Positions 47,591 through 57,314 of a stretch of 64,000 nt of DNA are shown in pieces. Below the pieces are notes generated by a model that worked only from the letters and a program-made list of their open reading frames with translations, did not search any database and was not told where the DNA came from. The DNA lies in the NCBI RefSeq assembly GCF_000238355.1, contig NZ_AHCA01000007.1, positions 62,001 through 126,000 on the forward strand, written 5' to 3'. The DNA comes from Pseudoalteromonas haloplanktis ATCC 14393. Lineage in GTDB: Bacteria; Pseudomonadota; Gammaproteobacteria; Enterobacterales; Alteromonadaceae. The position numbers were made by a program, and so were the translations under genes. Positions within the stretch are counted from its first letter, which is position 1; each line of letters starts with the position of its first letter.

Positions 47591-48253
47591 ATGCGAAATG
47601 GAATTTTAATTTGCATGTTGTTATTACTAACTGCGTGCCAGCAACCAACAGTATATGTATATACACAAGCGTTAACAGACATACAAACACAACAGCTAAC
47701 AATACGCTTGCAGCAACAATCATTACCGTATCAGTTTATTCAATTACCAATCCCCAAAGAGTTTGCCGCTGCGACTCTATTAACTTCTGAAGATAAGCTA
47801 CTTACAGCCGAAACCGAGCAGCTTGCTGGTATTATGCAAGCAATGGGTTATCAGCCGCAGATAAACTATGTATCGGCGGCTAATCATCATTATAGCGATG
47901 GCAATATTGGCTTTTACTTGCGCGGTGAGCATATTGAGCCGAGCTTTAGTATGCCCAAGTTAATGCGCACAACCAACTGCTCAGAAGACAGATATAACAA
48001 CTTACGGGTTACATTTAATGAAAACGTGGTTGCGTTTACATTACTTAATGGTGCGCGTGCCCACTTAGAGTGGCAGTTTTATGAAAATTATTTGGTCATC
48101 AATTATAGAGATATTTCGCAGTCCTACACGCATTCAACTCCTTTGGTTGCAACACCATTTGGTGAAAAACCCTCAGATACATATCGTTATACTGCGCATG
48201 TTGAGAGCCCACAATGGTTAAACTGCTCGCTGCAAGTTGTGTATATGGATTAG
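47591..48253 (+). CDS. Lipoprotein, unknown function
   Basis: 220 residues with a short type II signal peptide ending LTAC (Cys16) and an excellent Shine-Dalgarno (GGAGGTGCT). The body is beta-rich with two cysteines (TTNCSEDRYNN and WLNCSLQV) that may pair. A segment near 20-70 (ALTDIQTQQLTIRLQQQSLP) recalls SPOR-like sequence-handling domains but I cannot confirm this. It ends overlapping the convergent cNMP-binding gene by 4 bp. Confidence 0.75.
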   Translation: MRNGILICMLLLLTACQQPTVYVYTQALTDIQTQQLTIRLQQQSLPYQFIQLPIPKEFAAATLLTSEDKLLTAETEQLAGIMQAMGYQPQINYVSAANHHYSDGNIGFYLRGEHIEPSFSMPKLMRTTNCSEDRYNNLRVTFNENVVAFTLLNGARAHLEWQFYENYLVINYRDISQSYTHSTPLVATPFGEKPSDTYRYTAHVESPQWLNCSLQVVYMD

Positions 48254-48708
48254 CCGCGTGATTCGAGGTAGTGATTAAGTTTGGCTATACGCTCGCTCAT
48301 ACCTTCGATAATACGGTCTTTAATCTTTTCGCGGATCACATTGGGTAAACGGGTGAGTGATTCTGGGGTAATAGCTAATACGATGGTGTCGCTTTTAGCT
48401 CGAGCGCTGGTGCTACGCTCACGGTTGTTAATAAATGCACCTTCACCAATAAACTCACCAGGCTCAATAGTACCGAGATCAACTAGGTGACTGTGTTTGA
48501 AAACCGTAATAGCGCCACTTAAAATGATATAAAGGTGCTTATCATTATCAAATTGTTTGAATAAAAAACGATCTTTATTAATTAAATATAAATGGCTGAA
48601 TGACTCAAGTAAAACTTGCCGCTCATTGAGGGTAAATTCTTTAAAAAAATTCAGCCGATTAATAATTTCCATCTGTTTTATCAGTGGAATATGTTCGATT
48701 AACTTCAT
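48250..48708 (-). CDS. Stand-alone cyclic nucleotide-binding domain protein
   Basis: 152 residues, one cNMP-binding (cupin-like) domain: LYIILSGAITVFKHS, IEPGEFIGEGAFINNRERSTSARAKSDT (the phosphate-binding cassette region, with Glu and Arg spaced as in CAP). There is no helix-turn-helix, so it is not a Crp-type regulator. It lies 23 bp after ntrC in the same direction and is probably cotranscribed. What it binds and what it controls are unknown. Confidence 0.85.
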   Translation of the reverse strand: MKLIEHIPLIKQMEIINRLNFFKEFTLNERQVLLESFSHLYLINKDRFLFKQFDNDKHLYIILSGAITVFKHSHLVDLGTIEPGEFIGEGAFINNRERSTSARAKSDTIVLAITPESLTRLPNVIREKIKDRIIEGMSERIAKLNHYLESRG

Positions 48709-48731
48709 TAAGAGCCAATAGTAAGATCTAA

Positions 48732-50117
48732 TTAGTTAATATTGCGCTCTTTTAATTTACGAGTCAATGTATTGCGTCCCCAACCAATTTTAACGGCGGC
48801 TTCTTGTTTGTGACCAGCACAGTTAGCCAACGCCGTTTTTATTAAGCGAGTTTCTAGCTGCGCTTGAATATTTGGCCAAATATTTTCTTTACCTTGCTTT
48901 AGCTCCTGATTAAGCCACTGCTGGAATGAATCAAGCCAGTCACCTTCTTGTTGAGCTTCATCAATCTCTAAAATCTCAGGGGGTAAGTCTTGTTCACTGA
49001 TCAGTTCACCTGGGGCCATGACAGTAAGCCAGCGGCAGGTGTTTTCGAGTTGACGAACATTACCTGGCCAGTTAAATAGGCGTAGTAAATCCGTGGCTTT
49101 AGAGCTGAGTACTTTACTTTCAACTTGTAAATCTTTTGCGCTTTTATGCAAAAAGTGTTGTGCTAACCGTTCAATATCTTCGGTGCGCTCACGCAGAGCA
49201 GGCAAACGTAGCCTTACCACGTTTAAGCGGTGGAATAAGTCGTCCCTAAATTTCCCTTGTTTGACCAAGTCTTCTAAATTTTGGTGGGTTGCAGCAATGA
49301 TCCGCACATCGACCTTAATACTTTGATGACCACCAACACGGTAAAACTCGCCATCTGCCAATACGCGTAATAGCCGGGTTTGTACATCAAGCGGCATATC
49401 ACCAATTTCATCTAAAAATAATGTACCGCCATTAGCTTGTTCAAAACGGCCTTTACGTACACTATCAGCGCCAGTAAAGGCGCCTTTTTCATGGCCGAAC
49501 AATTCTGACTCAACTAACTCTTTAGGGATAGCTGCCATATTGAGGGCAATAAACTGGTTGTCTTTACGAGGGCTGTGATTGTGCAAGGCACTGGCTACCA
49601 ATTCTTTACCGGTACCAGATTCACCATTGATCAACACACTCATGCTCGACGCTGAGAGTTTACCAATGGCACGAAACACTTCTTGCATGGCGGGTGCTTC
49701 ACCAATGATATGAGCACTTTTTGGCGGTGCTTGTTTACGCTTGGTTTTTTTCGTTGAATTAGCACGACACGCACTCTCAACTAAAGACACCGCTTCATTT
49801 AAATCAAACGGTTTGGCGAGGTACTCAAATGCACCTTTTTGAAAGGCGTTAACTGCAGAGTCTAAATCAGAATGCGCAGTCATAATGATCACGGGAAGCC
49901 CTGGGTTTTGCTCCGCAATTAGTTCTAGTAGAGCCATCCCATCCATACCTGGCATTCTAACATCTGATACCAGCACGGTGGGCTGACTAAACTTTAATGC
50001 ACTGAGCACATCTTGGGCATTAGCAAAACTTTCAACATTGAAACCTGCGCGTGCAAGTGCTTTTTCAAGCACAAAGCGAATCGATGCATCATCATCAACA
50101 AGCCAAACTGTTTTCAT
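48732..50117 (-). CDS. ntrC: Nitrogen regulation response regulator NtrC (sigma54 activator)
   Basis: 461 residues (E. coli NtrC about 469). The receiver has VDDDASIR and phospho-acceptor Asp52 (VSDVRMPGMDG). The AAA+ domain has Walker A GESGTGKE, the sigma54-contacting GAFTGA loop and Walker B GTLFLDEIGDMP. The C-terminal Fis-type helix-turn-helix reads KQEAAVKIGWGRNTLTRKLKE. Phosphorylated by NtrB, it activates sigma54 promoters including, very probably, the one before glnA. It lies 18 bp after ntrB. Confidence 0.96.
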   Translation of the reverse strand: MKTVWLVDDDASIRFVLEKALARAGFNVESFANAQDVLSALKFSQPTVLVSDVRMPGMDGMALLELIAEQNPGLPVIIMTAHSDLDSAVNAFQKGAFEYLAKPFDLNEAVSLVESACRANSTKKTKRKQAPPKSAHIIGEAPAMQEVFRAIGKLSASSMSVLINGESGTGKELVASALHNHSPRKDNQFIALNMAAIPKELVESELFGHEKGAFTGADSVRKGRFEQANGGTLFLDEIGDMPLDVQTRLLRVLADGEFYRVGGHQSIKVDVRIIAATHQNLEDLVKQGKFRDDLFHRLNVVRLRLPALRERTEDIERLAQHFLHKSAKDLQVESKVLSSKATDLLRLFNWPGNVRQLENTCRWLTVMAPGELISEQDLPPEILEIDEAQQEGDWLDSFQQWLNQELKQGKENIWPNIQAQLETRLIKTALANCAGHKQEAAVKIGWGRNTLTRKLKERNIN

Positions 50118-50135
50118 GCGAACTCCAAAAACCGA

Positions 50136-51206
50136 TTAATCCACAAAAGGCAGATATATATTAAATTCTGTATGACCCGGCCAACTATCGCATTCGATAT
50201 GGCCATTATGTTGATCGATCAAGGTTTGTGCAATCGAAAGGCCAAGTCCTGAACCACCTTCTTTATTAGTGATCATTGGGTAAAACAAGGTCTCTTTGAT
50301 GCTAGGATCGATACCGGGTCCGTCATCTGATATTTGGATCAGCAAAGCTTTTTTAGGGGCTTTACCCGGGCGACGTTGTTGATGATTTATTCGCGTTTTA
50401 ATTTTTATCACGCCACCACCAATTAACGCTTGTTGTGCATTACGAACAATATTAAGTACCACTTGCTGAATTTTACCTTGGTCAATAAATACATCTGGAA
50501 TACTTGGATCATAATCTTTCTCCAAACTAATATTGGCGCAATTATCTAAAGTACTTAACTTAATTACAGACTCTAAGGTTTGATGAATATTACCGTATGA
50601 TTTTTGTGGTAATTGATTCGGTCCTAACAATCTGTCAACCAGCTCCCTTAAGCGGTCGGCTTGCTCAATGATCAGTTCTGCACATTCATCCCGTTCATGC
50701 TGATCAACCTCATACTGCAATAATTGCGCCGCTCCGCGAATTCCGCCTAAAGGATTTTTAATTTCATGGGCAAGTCCCCTTATTAAGTTACGGGCCGCTT
50801 GATATTGATGCATTTGATTTGAAGCTTGGTCGTGACGAATTTCGTCGTCAGTTTGGCGGCATTCAAATAGGATGTAATACTCGTCTTGTAGTTTAACTCG
50901 GCGCGAACTGATCGCTAACTTAGCATGGCGAGAATCGATGAACACCACGTCAGCTCTATGCTGGTGGCAATCTACACCATCCATTAAAGAGTATTGCGCA
51001 ATGCGTTTTAAGTCAATCGAATGGTAGTTAAACAGACTATCGAAGGGTTGGTTTAGAATACGTTTAGAGCCTAATCCTAAGAGCTCACTGGCACTATTAT
51101 TAGCATAAATAAGCGTGAATTTTTGGTCCAGTAAGATCACTGCAGTTGAGAGATTTTGCCAAATGCTGGTGAGTAATTCAGGGTTAAAACTTTTATTATT
51201 GGGCAT
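50136..51206 (-). CDS. ntrB: Nitrogen regulation sensor kinase/phosphatase NtrB
   Basis: 356 residues. PAS domain (about 10-125; LIYANNSASELLGLG), then HisKA with LAHEIKNPLGGIRGAAQLL, N box LNIVRNAQQAL, and ATP lid motifs DDGPGID and GGSGLGLSIAQTLI. Cytoplasmic, with no membrane segment, as in E. coli NtrB (GlnL), whose activity is set by the PII protein. Part of the glnA/DUF4124/ntrB/ntrC block. Confidence 0.95.
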   Translation of the reverse strand: MPNNKSFNPELLTSIWQNLSTAVILLDQKFTLIYANNSASELLGLGSKRILNQPFDSLFNYHSIDLKRIAQYSLMDGVDCHQHRADVVFIDSRHAKLAISSRRVKLQDEYYILFECRQTDDEIRHDQASNQMHQYQAARNLIRGLAHEIKNPLGGIRGAAQLLQYEVDQHERDECAELIIEQADRLRELVDRLLGPNQLPQKSYGNIHQTLESVIKLSTLDNCANISLEKDYDPSIPDVFIDQGKIQQVVLNIVRNAQQALIGGGVIKIKTRINHQQRRPGKAPKKALLIQISDDGPGIDPSIKETLFYPMITNKEGGSGLGLSIAQTLIDQHNGHIECDSWPGHTEFNIYLPFVD

Positions 51207-51296
51207 GGTTGCACCACTTTAGTGCGTTGATGATAGTTAGCAGCTTAGCACATAATTATTAAGCAAATTATTGTCTTTGTAATAAAGCTGAGTTAT

Positions 51297-51809
51297 TTAC
51301 AAAGATGAAGCTCTATGCATATAAAATGTACTTATGGGGCTAACAGAAACTACCGAGCCTTGCGGATCAAATAGCTTTACTTGTAAGGTGTGTTCGCCGC
51401 GATTTACATCGCGAAGGGCAAAAGTACTGGTATTACTGGGTTCCGCAAATACTGCGCCATCAACGAGTAGCTGAATTTTAAAACCATTTTCAAAGCGCGG
51501 TGTGATCCGGCTCGTTACATACACGGAACCGCTATTCTCACGCACAGTGTCTTGGTCAGCAGGTGAAGAAATCGCTACTTTATAGCTCTTTGCAGCAACA
51601 GGTTGTTGCTCATCTAAGATACTCGTATCAATGGTTGGCATAGATAAAGTTTGGCTGGTGAGCTTTACCTCAGTCGCACCGACTTTAGGTGTATCAGAAA
51701 ATACTAAAACGCCATTCTTGTCTTTCCAAGAATAAATTTTCTTATCACCACAGTAACTATAAAAGCTGGTTAAAATCAGCATTACTAGTAATAAAAGCGT
51801 TGTTTTCAC
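51297..51809 (-). CDS. DUF4124-domain exported protein of the glnA-ntrBC cluster
   Basis: 170 residues from GTG 51809, chosen because AAGGTG lies five bases upstream; earlier in-frame codons overlap the glnA terminator. Signal peptide (TTLLLLVMLILTSFYSYC), then DUF4124 (KIYSWKDKNGVLVFSDTPK, about 26-60) and a C-terminal beta-sandwich (about 90-165; VTSRITPRFENGFKIQLLVD). A DUF4124 gene between glnA and ntrB is a recurrent arrangement in Pseudomonas and related bacteria; its role in nitrogen control is unproven. Confidence 0.85.
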   Translation of the reverse strand: MKTTLLLLVMLILTSFYSYCGDKKIYSWKDKNGVLVFSDTPKVGATEVKLTSQTLSMPTIDTSILDEQQPVAAKSYKVAISSPADQDTVRENSGSVYVTSRITPRFENGFKIQLLVDGAVFAEPSNTSTFALRDVNRGEHTLQVKLFDPQGSVVSVSPISTFYMHRASSL

Positions 51810-51873
51810 TCTGTCACCTTGCATTTTTTGCACTAATAAAACTCTAGTAGAAAATGAGGACATTTGCCATAAA

Positions 51874-51896
51874 AAAAGCCCGTTGAACGGGCTTTT
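51874..51896 (-). terminator. Rho-independent terminator after glnA
   Basis: AAAAGCCCGTT and AACGGGCTTTT form an 11-bp stem with a single-base centre (effective loop larger), followed on the minus strand by seven T. It separates glnA from the DUF4124-ntrBC genes, so ntrBC expression needs readthrough or its own promoter. Confidence 0.85.
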
Positions 51897-51944
51897 CGAG
51901 AACACATTAATTACCTACAACGAGGTAACTTTAACTACAGGTGA

Positions 51945-53351
51945 TTAACAGCTGTAGTACATTTCGAACTCAACTGGATGAGTTGTCATGTTAAGCTTTT
52001 CAACTTCTTTAGATTTAAGTGCAATGTAAGCATCAATTAAATCGTTAGTGAATACACCACCTTGATTTAAGAACTCACGGTCTGCATCTAGTGCAGCTAG
52101 GGCTTCACCTAATGAAGATGCAACTGTTGGAATCTCTGCTGCTTCTTCTGCCGGTAAGTCGTATAAATCTTTATCCATTGCATCGCCAGGGTGGATCTTG
52201 TTTTTGATACCGTCAAGGCCAGCCATAAGCATTGCAGAGAATGCAAGGTATGGGTTAGCTGTTGGATCAGGGAAGCGTACTTCGATACGACGACCTTTTG
52301 CAGACGGAACCACTGGGATACGGATAGAAGCTGAACGGTTACGTGCAGAATATGCAAGCATAACTGGCGCTTCAAAGCCCGGTACTAAACGCTTATAAGA
52401 GTTAGTTGACGCATTTGCGAAAGCGTTGATTGCTTTAGCGTGCTTGATGATACCACCAATGTAGTAAAGCGCTTCTTCAGAAAGACCGCCGTACTTGTCA
52501 CCTGCGAATAAGTTAACACCGTCTTTAGCTAAAGACTGGTGACAGTGCATACCTGAACCGTTATCACCAACAACAGGCTTAGGCATGAAGGTTGCAGTTT
52601 TACCATATAAGTGAGCCATGTTATGAATAACATATTTCATTTCTTGGATTTCATCTGCCTTTAATACCATAGTATTGAAGCGAGTAGCGATTTCGTTTTG
52701 ACCTGCAGTTGCCACTTCGTGGTGGTGTGCTTCAACAACTTGACCTAGCTCTTCAAGAACTAAACACGTAGCTGAACGCCAATCTTGGAAATCATCAACT
52801 GGAGCAACTGGGAAATAACCGCCTTTAACACCTGGACGATGGCCAGTGTTACCGCCTTCATATTCTTTATCTGAGTTCCAAGCAGCTTGCTTAGAATCAA
52901 TTTTATACATAGAACCTGACATGTCAGTTTTGTATTTAATGTCATCAAATACGAAAAACTCTGGCTCAGGGCCAAATAAAACGGTGTCAGCGATACCTGT
53001 AGAACGCATATATTCTTCAGCGCGCTTAGCAACTGAACGTGGGTCACGCTCATAACCTTGTAGTGTGCTAGGCTCAACCACGTCACAACGTAAGATTAAA
53101 GTAGCTTCTTCTGTAAAAGGGTCTAACTTAGCTGATTCAGCAACTGGTAGAAGTACCATGTCTGATTCGTTAATGCCTTTCCAACCAGCAATTGAAGAAC
53201 CATCGAACATTTTGCCGTCTTCAAAGAAGTCTTCATCTACTTGATGATGAGGAATAGAAACATGTTGTTCTTTACCTTTTGTGTCAGTAAAGCGTAAATC
53301 AACGAACTTAACGTCATTTTCTTTAATAAAATCTAAAACCGATTGTGACAT
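51945..53351 (-). CDS. glnA: Type I glutamine synthetase (GSI-beta)
   Basis: 468 residues (E. coli GlnA about 469). [37 protein letters not shown] (Asp of the latch), [19 protein letters not shown] and [14 protein letters not shown] are conserved. The tyrosine in [14 protein letters not shown] is the adenylylation site of the GSI-beta type. It condenses ammonia and glutamate to glutamine. GGAGGACAC precedes the ATG, and a sigma54 promoter and NtrC sites lie upstream. Confidence 0.97.
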   Translation of the reverse strand: MSQSVLDFIKENDVKFVDLRFTDTKGKEQHVSIPHHQVDEDFFEDGKMFDGSSIAGWKGINESDMVLLPVAESAKLDPFTEEATLILRCDVVEPSTLQGYERDPRSVAKRAEEYMRSTGIADTVLFGPEPEFFVFDDIKYKTDMSGSMYKIDSKQAAWNSDKEYEGGNTGHRPGVKGGYFPVAPVDDFQDWRSATCLVLEELGQVVEAHHHEVATAGQNEIATRFNTMVLKADEIQEMKYVIHNMAHLYGKTATFMPKPVVGDNGSGMHCHQSLAKDGVNLFAGDKYGGLSEEALYYIGGIIKHAKAINAFANASTNSYKRLVPGFEAPVMLAYSARNRSASIRIPVVPSAKGRRIEVRFPDPTANPYLAFSAMLMAGLDGIKNKIHPGDAMDKDLYDLPAEEAAEIPTVASSLGEALAALDADREFLNQGGVFTNDLIDAYIALKSKEVEKLNMTTHPVEFEMYYSC

Positions 53352-53407
53352 GTGTCCTCCAACTGTTGGGTTTTATTATTGCTGCATAATTGCTTTTGCT
53401 TCTAGTA

Positions 53408-53423
53408 AGCGGCTTCCATGCCA
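53408..53423 (-). promoter_or_regulatory. Sigma54 promoter of glnA
   Basis: On the minus strand TGGCATG-GAAG-CCGCT fits TGGCACG-N4-TTGCW with the invariant GG and GC exactly 12 bp apart, and closely resembles E. coli glnAp2. Transcription would start near 53397, about 45 nt before the ATG. Confidence 0.8.
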
Positions 53424-53486
53424 CATTTGTAATTCATTGTTTTTAATGGTTAAAAAATAACAGCGGTTGCTTCACTTATATGTTTT

Positions 53487-53524
53487 TGCACCAACATGGA
53501 CATGTTTTGAGTTATTTTGGTGCA
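53487..53524 (-). promoter_or_regulatory. Paired NtrC half-sites upstream of glnA
   Basis: TGCACCAA (53487-53494 on the plus strand) and TTGGTGCA (53517-53524) are exact inverted copies and match the NtrC half-site GCACCA. They lie about 90-127 bp upstream of the predicted start, where the E. coli glnA enhancers are. The spacing (22 bp between arms) is too wide for one dimer, so each probably anchors a separate, less perfect site. Confidence 0.65.
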
Positions 53525-53870
53525 TTGCTAATGTGGAACGCTATTCACTATTGATTAGTACATTTAATAGGCACTGCTATTTAGTTAACTTATCCATCAA
53601 ATACTGCCAAATTATGACAACAATAGCTAGGAATGAGCTAAATAGTGCTAAATTAAAAAATTAAGTTAATGAAAATGTCATATATAAAACAGATACTTAT
53701 TAGAACTATAAAGAAAGTTGTGAAATATATATTGGATAAACTTTCATCCATCTCATTAATAAGGGATAATATGCGCCCTTTTAAATCCTATGCTGGGACA
53801 TCTCGTGAAAACGCAGGTGAGTGCGTAGATCTTGCAGGATCAATGAGAATTAATTTCTCTGAGTAAAAAT
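53525..53870. other. AT-rich upstream region of typA
   Basis: No credible gene: the open frames at 53467-53664 and 53669-53866 lack Shine-Dalgarno sites and overlap regulatory sequence. GATAAT (53765-53770) is a plausible -10 element, but I found no good -35. Just before the typA ATG, GAGAA and TTCTC (53845-53859) form a short hairpin around the ribosome-binding region. Confidence 0.4.
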
Positions 53871-55691
53871 ATGAGCATCGAAAAGTTAAGAAATATAGCG
53901 ATTATCGCGCACGTTGACCATGGTAAAACAACACTGGTTGACAAACTACTTGAGCAATCAGGTACATTAGAAACACGCGGCGGTAACGAAGAGCGTGTGA
54001 TGGACTCAAACGACATTGAGAAAGAACGTGGTATTACCATTTTGGCGAAAAACACCGCTATCTCATGGAATGACTACCATATCAATATCGTAGATACCCC
54101 TGGACACGCCGACTTCGGTGGTGAAGTTGAACGCGTACTTTCGATGGCTGACTCAGTATTATTACTTGTTGATGCTCAAGAAGGTCCAATGCCACAAACG
54201 CGTTTCGTAACGCAAAAGGCATTCGCGCAAGGCTTAAAGCCAATTGTCGTGATCAACAAAATTGATAAGCCAGGTGCACGTCCTGATTGGGTTATGGATC
54301 AAATCTTTGATTTATTCGACAATCTAGGTGCAACCGATGAACAACTAGACTTTAAAGTAATCTATGCGTCAGCTATCAACGGTTGGGCAACACTAGATTT
54401 AGACGAGCCATCAGACAACATGGAACCTATGTTCAAGATGATCGTTGATGAAGTATCACCACCGGATGCAGATCCTGAAGGTGCTTTCCAAATGCAGATC
54501 TCTCAACTTGATTACAACTCTTATGTTGGTGTAATCGGTGTTGGTCGTATCAAACGTGGTTCTGTATCTCCTAACCAACAAGTGACTATTATTAGTGCTG
54601 ATGGCACTAAGCGTAATGGTAAAATTGGTTCAGTACAAAGTTACTTAGGTTTAGAGCGTGTTGAAACAGACAAGGCTTATGCTGGTAATATCGTTACAGT
54701 AACGGGTATTGGCGAGCTTAAGATTTCTGATACTGTTTGTTGTCCTAACAACGTTGAAGCATTACCACCATTAAGTGTTGATGAGCCGACAGTAACAATG
54801 ACGTTCTCTGTTAATAACTCTCCTTTCTGTGGTAAAGAAGGTAAGTTTGTAACATCACGTAATATTCGTGAGCGTTTAGACAAAGAATTAGTTCACAACG
54901 TAGCACTTCGTGTTCAAGATACTGATAACCCAGATAGCTTCCGCGTATCGGGTCGTGGTGAATTACACTTAGGTATCTTAATCGAGAACATGCGTCGTGA
55001 AGGTTACGAGTTAGCAGTATCTCGTCCAGAAGTAATCTTACGTACTGTTGATGGTGTGTTAGAAGAACCGTATGAAACACTAACAATTGACTGTCAAGAA
55101 GAGCACCAAGGTTCTATCATGGAGCAAATTGGTCTTCGTAAAGGTGAGCTTACTGATATGGCACCAGATGGTAAAGGCCGTATGCGTATGGACTTTATGA
55201 TCCCAAGTCGTGGTTTAATCGGTTTCCAAACTGAATTCATGACCTTAACGTCAGGTTCTGGTTTACTTTACCACACGTTCGATCACTACGGTCCGCACAA
55301 AGGTGGCGAGCTAGGTGTTCGTAAGAACGGCGTAATGATTGCAAACGCAACAGGTAAAGCTCTTACTAACGCATTGTTTAACTTACAAGAGCGCGGCCGT
55401 TTATTCATCGGTCACGGTGTTGAAGTTTACGAAGGTATGGTTATCGGTATTCATAGCCGTGATAACGACCTTACAGTTAATGCGCTTAAAGGTAAGCAAC
55501 TAACAAACGTTCGTGCATCTGGAACTGATGAAGCACAAACATTAACACCAGCACTTAACTATACACTTGAGCAAGCGCTTGAGTTTATTGCTGATGACGA
55601 GTTAGTAGAAGTAACACCGCTAAATATCCGTATTCGTAAGCGTCACTTAACTGAAAGTGAGCGTAAACGTGCGGGTCGTGCAGCAAAATAA
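53871..55691 (+). CDS. typA: Translational GTPase TypA/BipA
   Basis: 606 residues (E. coli TypA 607). G1 [16 protein letters not shown]2 region RGITI, G3 DTPGHADF, G4 NKIDKPGA, then EF-G-like domains and the BipA-specific C-terminal domain ([32 protein letters not shown]). It assists ribosome assembly at low temperature and stress responses. Start ATG with a TGAG Shine-Dalgarno. The codon use is that of a highly expressed gene. Confidence 0.97.
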   Translation: MSIEKLRNIAIIAHVDHGKTTLVDKLLEQSGTLETRGGNEERVMDSNDIEKERGITILAKNTAISWNDYHINIVDTPGHADFGGEVERVLSMADSVLLLVDAQEGPMPQTRFVTQKAFAQGLKPIVVINKIDKPGARPDWVMDQIFDLFDNLGATDEQLDFKVIYASAINGWATLDLDEPSDNMEPMFKMIVDEVSPPDADPEGAFQMQISQLDYNSYVGVIGVGRIKRGSVSPNQQVTIISADGTKRNGKIGSVQSYLGLERVETDKAYAGNIVTVTGIGELKISDTVCCPNNVEALPPLSVDEPTVTMTFSVNNSPFCGKEGKFVTSRNIRERLDKELVHNVALRVQDTDNPDSFRVSGRGELHLGILIENMRREGYELAVSRPEVILRTVDGVLEEPYETLTIDCQEEHQGSIMEQIGLRKGELTDMAPDGKGRMRMDFMIPSRGLIGFQTEFMTLTSGSGLLYHTFDHYGPHKGGELGVRKNGVMIANATGKALTNALFNLQERGRLFIGHGVEVYEGMVIGIHSRDNDLTVNALKGKQLTNVRASGTDEAQTLTPALNYTLEQALEFIADDELVEVTPLNIRIRKRHLTESERKRAGRAAK

Positions 55692-55719
55692 AGCGTAATC
55701 TTTTTAGATAAACGCATTG

Positions 55720-55757
55720 AAAAGCCGCGGTATTGCAAAATACAGCGGCTTTTTTGT
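55720..55757 (+). terminator. Rho-independent terminator of typA
   Basis: AAAAGCCGCGGTATT pairs with AATACAGCGGCTTTT (one bulge), followed by TTTTTTGT. Confidence 0.88.
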
Positions 55758-55773
55758 GGGTGAAAACAAAAGA

Positions 55774-55808
55774 GCTGTAAGCTATAAGCGGTCAGCGGTC
55801 AGCGGTCA
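55774..55808 (+). repeat. Phased heptamer tandem repeat, copy 3
   Basis: Five 7-mers in phase: GCTGTAA, GCTATAA and three perfect GCGGTCA. As at 33428, it opens with GAGCTGTAAG and lies just after a strong terminator. Confidence 0.85.
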
Positions 55809-55922
55809 GATTAGAACCGGTGCAATGGGTTCGATACTGTTAGACAGTTTTTTTAATGGTGGACCCATAAATGGTATTTAGTTATTGTAAAAGCTATATT
55901 TAATACGAGTGAGTGAGCTAGT

Positions 55923-56240
55923 GTGAATACTGAAAATGAAGTTAAGGCAAAACTAGAGATAGAACATATTGCCGAGCTGCAAAAGTATAAAGATGAATTT
56001 GAAAAACTAGGCAAAAATGATTGGGGCTTGAAAGATCTTATATCAATTTTTTTACCATTTGTTTTGTTGTCAATCGCTAATAGCTTCTATGATATTGAAA
56101 CTGAATTATTTCAAATTATATGTTTTATTTTTATGGTTTCTGCCATGGTGCAGGGCATGATTAGGGATCAAACTAAGAAAACAAATCGCAGGATTGATTT
56201 GCTTGTTAAAATTATTAAGTATGACCAAAAAGGCGGCTAA
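55923..56240 (+). CDS. Hypothetical protein with central membrane segments
   Basis: 105 residues from a GTG at 55923 with only a weak purine leader (GAGTGAG). A charged helical N-terminus (about 1-38; LQKYKDEFEKLGKNDWG) is followed by two membrane segments (about 42-60 and 66-85) and a basic tail (RDQTKKTNRRIDLL). Low GC and no relatives I recognise suggest an accessory gene between the typA terminator repeat and the palindromic repeat at 56351. Confidence 0.6.
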   Translation: MNTENEVKAKLEIEHIAELQKYKDEFEKLGKNDWGLKDLISIFLPFVLLSIANSFYDIETELFQIICFIFMVSAMVQGMIRDQTKKTNRRIDLLVKIIKYDQKGG

Positions 56241-56350
56241 AATTAGCTCTGAATCAGGGCGTAGTGTTTCTTTATCTAAGCATAAACGTGTTTGAGAATT
56301 AAATAATCGATAATGCAAAGCCCCTGCTTTAGTTAAAAGGGTATTTTTTC

Positions 56351-56377
56351 GTTGGGCTTCGCTGCGCTCAACCCAAC
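56351..56377 (+). repeat. GTTGGGCTTCGC..CTCAACCCAAC palindromic repeat
   Basis: 27 bp with inverted ends GTTGGG/CCCAAC. A degenerate copy is at 33499-33525 on the other strand. It may act as a terminator or be a REP-like element; it lies between convergent genes. Confidence 0.7.
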
Positions 56378-56390
56378 CTTGTCTCTTTCT

Positions 56391-57119
56391 TCACTTTTTC
56401 GGTAGTAAGGTGATTTTGCCAAATACGTCTGCGTCGATAAAGCCACGGTTTCTATCGCCATTAACTGGCTGTACTTCGTGTGAGCCCATAAAGTGTTCGC
56501 GAGTTTCACTGCCGTCGTTATCGCAGTAGGCTAGCATAAAGCCGATTACTTGTTTTGCCGTTAATTTAAGTGGGGTGTTTTTAGCACCTTCTTGATAATC
56601 ATTTGGGTAGAGCTTAATGGCCACTTCCCAAGTAATGTTATAAGGCGCGGTGGTGTTGCGTTGCCAGCGGCTAACTAAATGATCTGTATATAAATGGGGT
56701 TTTTTATCAGGCCCAAAATCGGCTGCTTGGTTATCAAGGCCAATGTGATAGGCAAACGCAGTATGATTAAATTGATGGTTACCACCCGATGCGTCGCTAT
56801 CGATGAATACTTCGAGAGCATCATCGTCCCAGTATTTATCGGTGGGATCTGGGTGTGTATCAATGAGTACATCATCAACAATATCGGCTTGTAAATAGAG
56901 GGTGTTTTCATCCCACAGTAGGCGATAGCGGCCTTTAAAATCGCTATCGGAGTCAGGCTGTGTACCATCCATTAAATGTGGCATGTCGTGCCAAGTAGCT
57001 TTATCCCATGCATTTTCTGCGACACCATCAATAGTTATGGGGGTTGTTGTATGTTCTACATCAATTGCTATGGCGGCATTACTCATTAATAGGCTTAAAG
57101 TTAACGCGACTATTTTCAT
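56391..57119 (-). CDS. Secreted CBM9-like (DOMON-fold) protein
   Basis: 242 residues with a signal peptide (LTLSLLMSNAAIA). The mature protein is one carbohydrate-binding family 9-like domain: TPITIDGVAENAWDKATWHD, YRLLWDENTLYLQADIVDD, WDDDALEVFIDSDASGGNH and a late WEVAIKLYP. These domains bind sugar chain ends or act as periplasmic binding modules, usually attached to enzymes; here it stands alone. The ligand is unknown. Confidence 0.85.
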   Translation of the reverse strand: MKIVALTLSLLMSNAAIAIDVEHTTTPITIDGVAENAWDKATWHDMPHLMDGTQPDSDSDFKGRYRLLWDENTLYLQADIVDDVLIDTHPDPTDKYWDDDALEVFIDSDASGGNHQFNHTAFAYHIGLDNQAADFGPDKKPHLYTDHLVSRWQRNTTAPYNITWEVAIKLYPNDYQEGAKNTPLKLTAKQVIGFMLAYCDNDGSETREHFMGSHEVQPVNGDRNRGFIDADVFGKITLLPKK

Positions 57120-57314
57120 GGTATTCTCAAATTTTTACTTTGTTTATTGCTTAATAGTGACTGAAACAAAAATTGAAAACAACAGACATCATTTTCCAAT
57201 ATTAAATTGCCGAGAAAATAGCTCGTCGCTGAATACAATTTTTTACATTGCTTAGCGTAATTAACAGGTAAAGTGATAGCACGATCAGAGTTCATGCATA
57301 TTAAAGGAATAATT

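Noticed and set aside
51810..51905. Longer N-terminus of the DUF4124 gene beside glnA
   Set aside because: It would run through the glnA terminator and put non-signal sequence before the signal peptide; GTG 51809 has an ideal Shine-Dalgarno.
53467..53866. Two open frames (53467-53664 and 53669-53866) upstream of typA
   Set aside because: Neither has a Shine-Dalgarno; the first overlaps the NtrC half-sites and the second the candidate typA promoter.
57273..57314. GTG start at 57273 for the small lipoprotein
   Set aside because: No Shine-Dalgarno and it would bury the signal peptide; TTG 57315 fits both.
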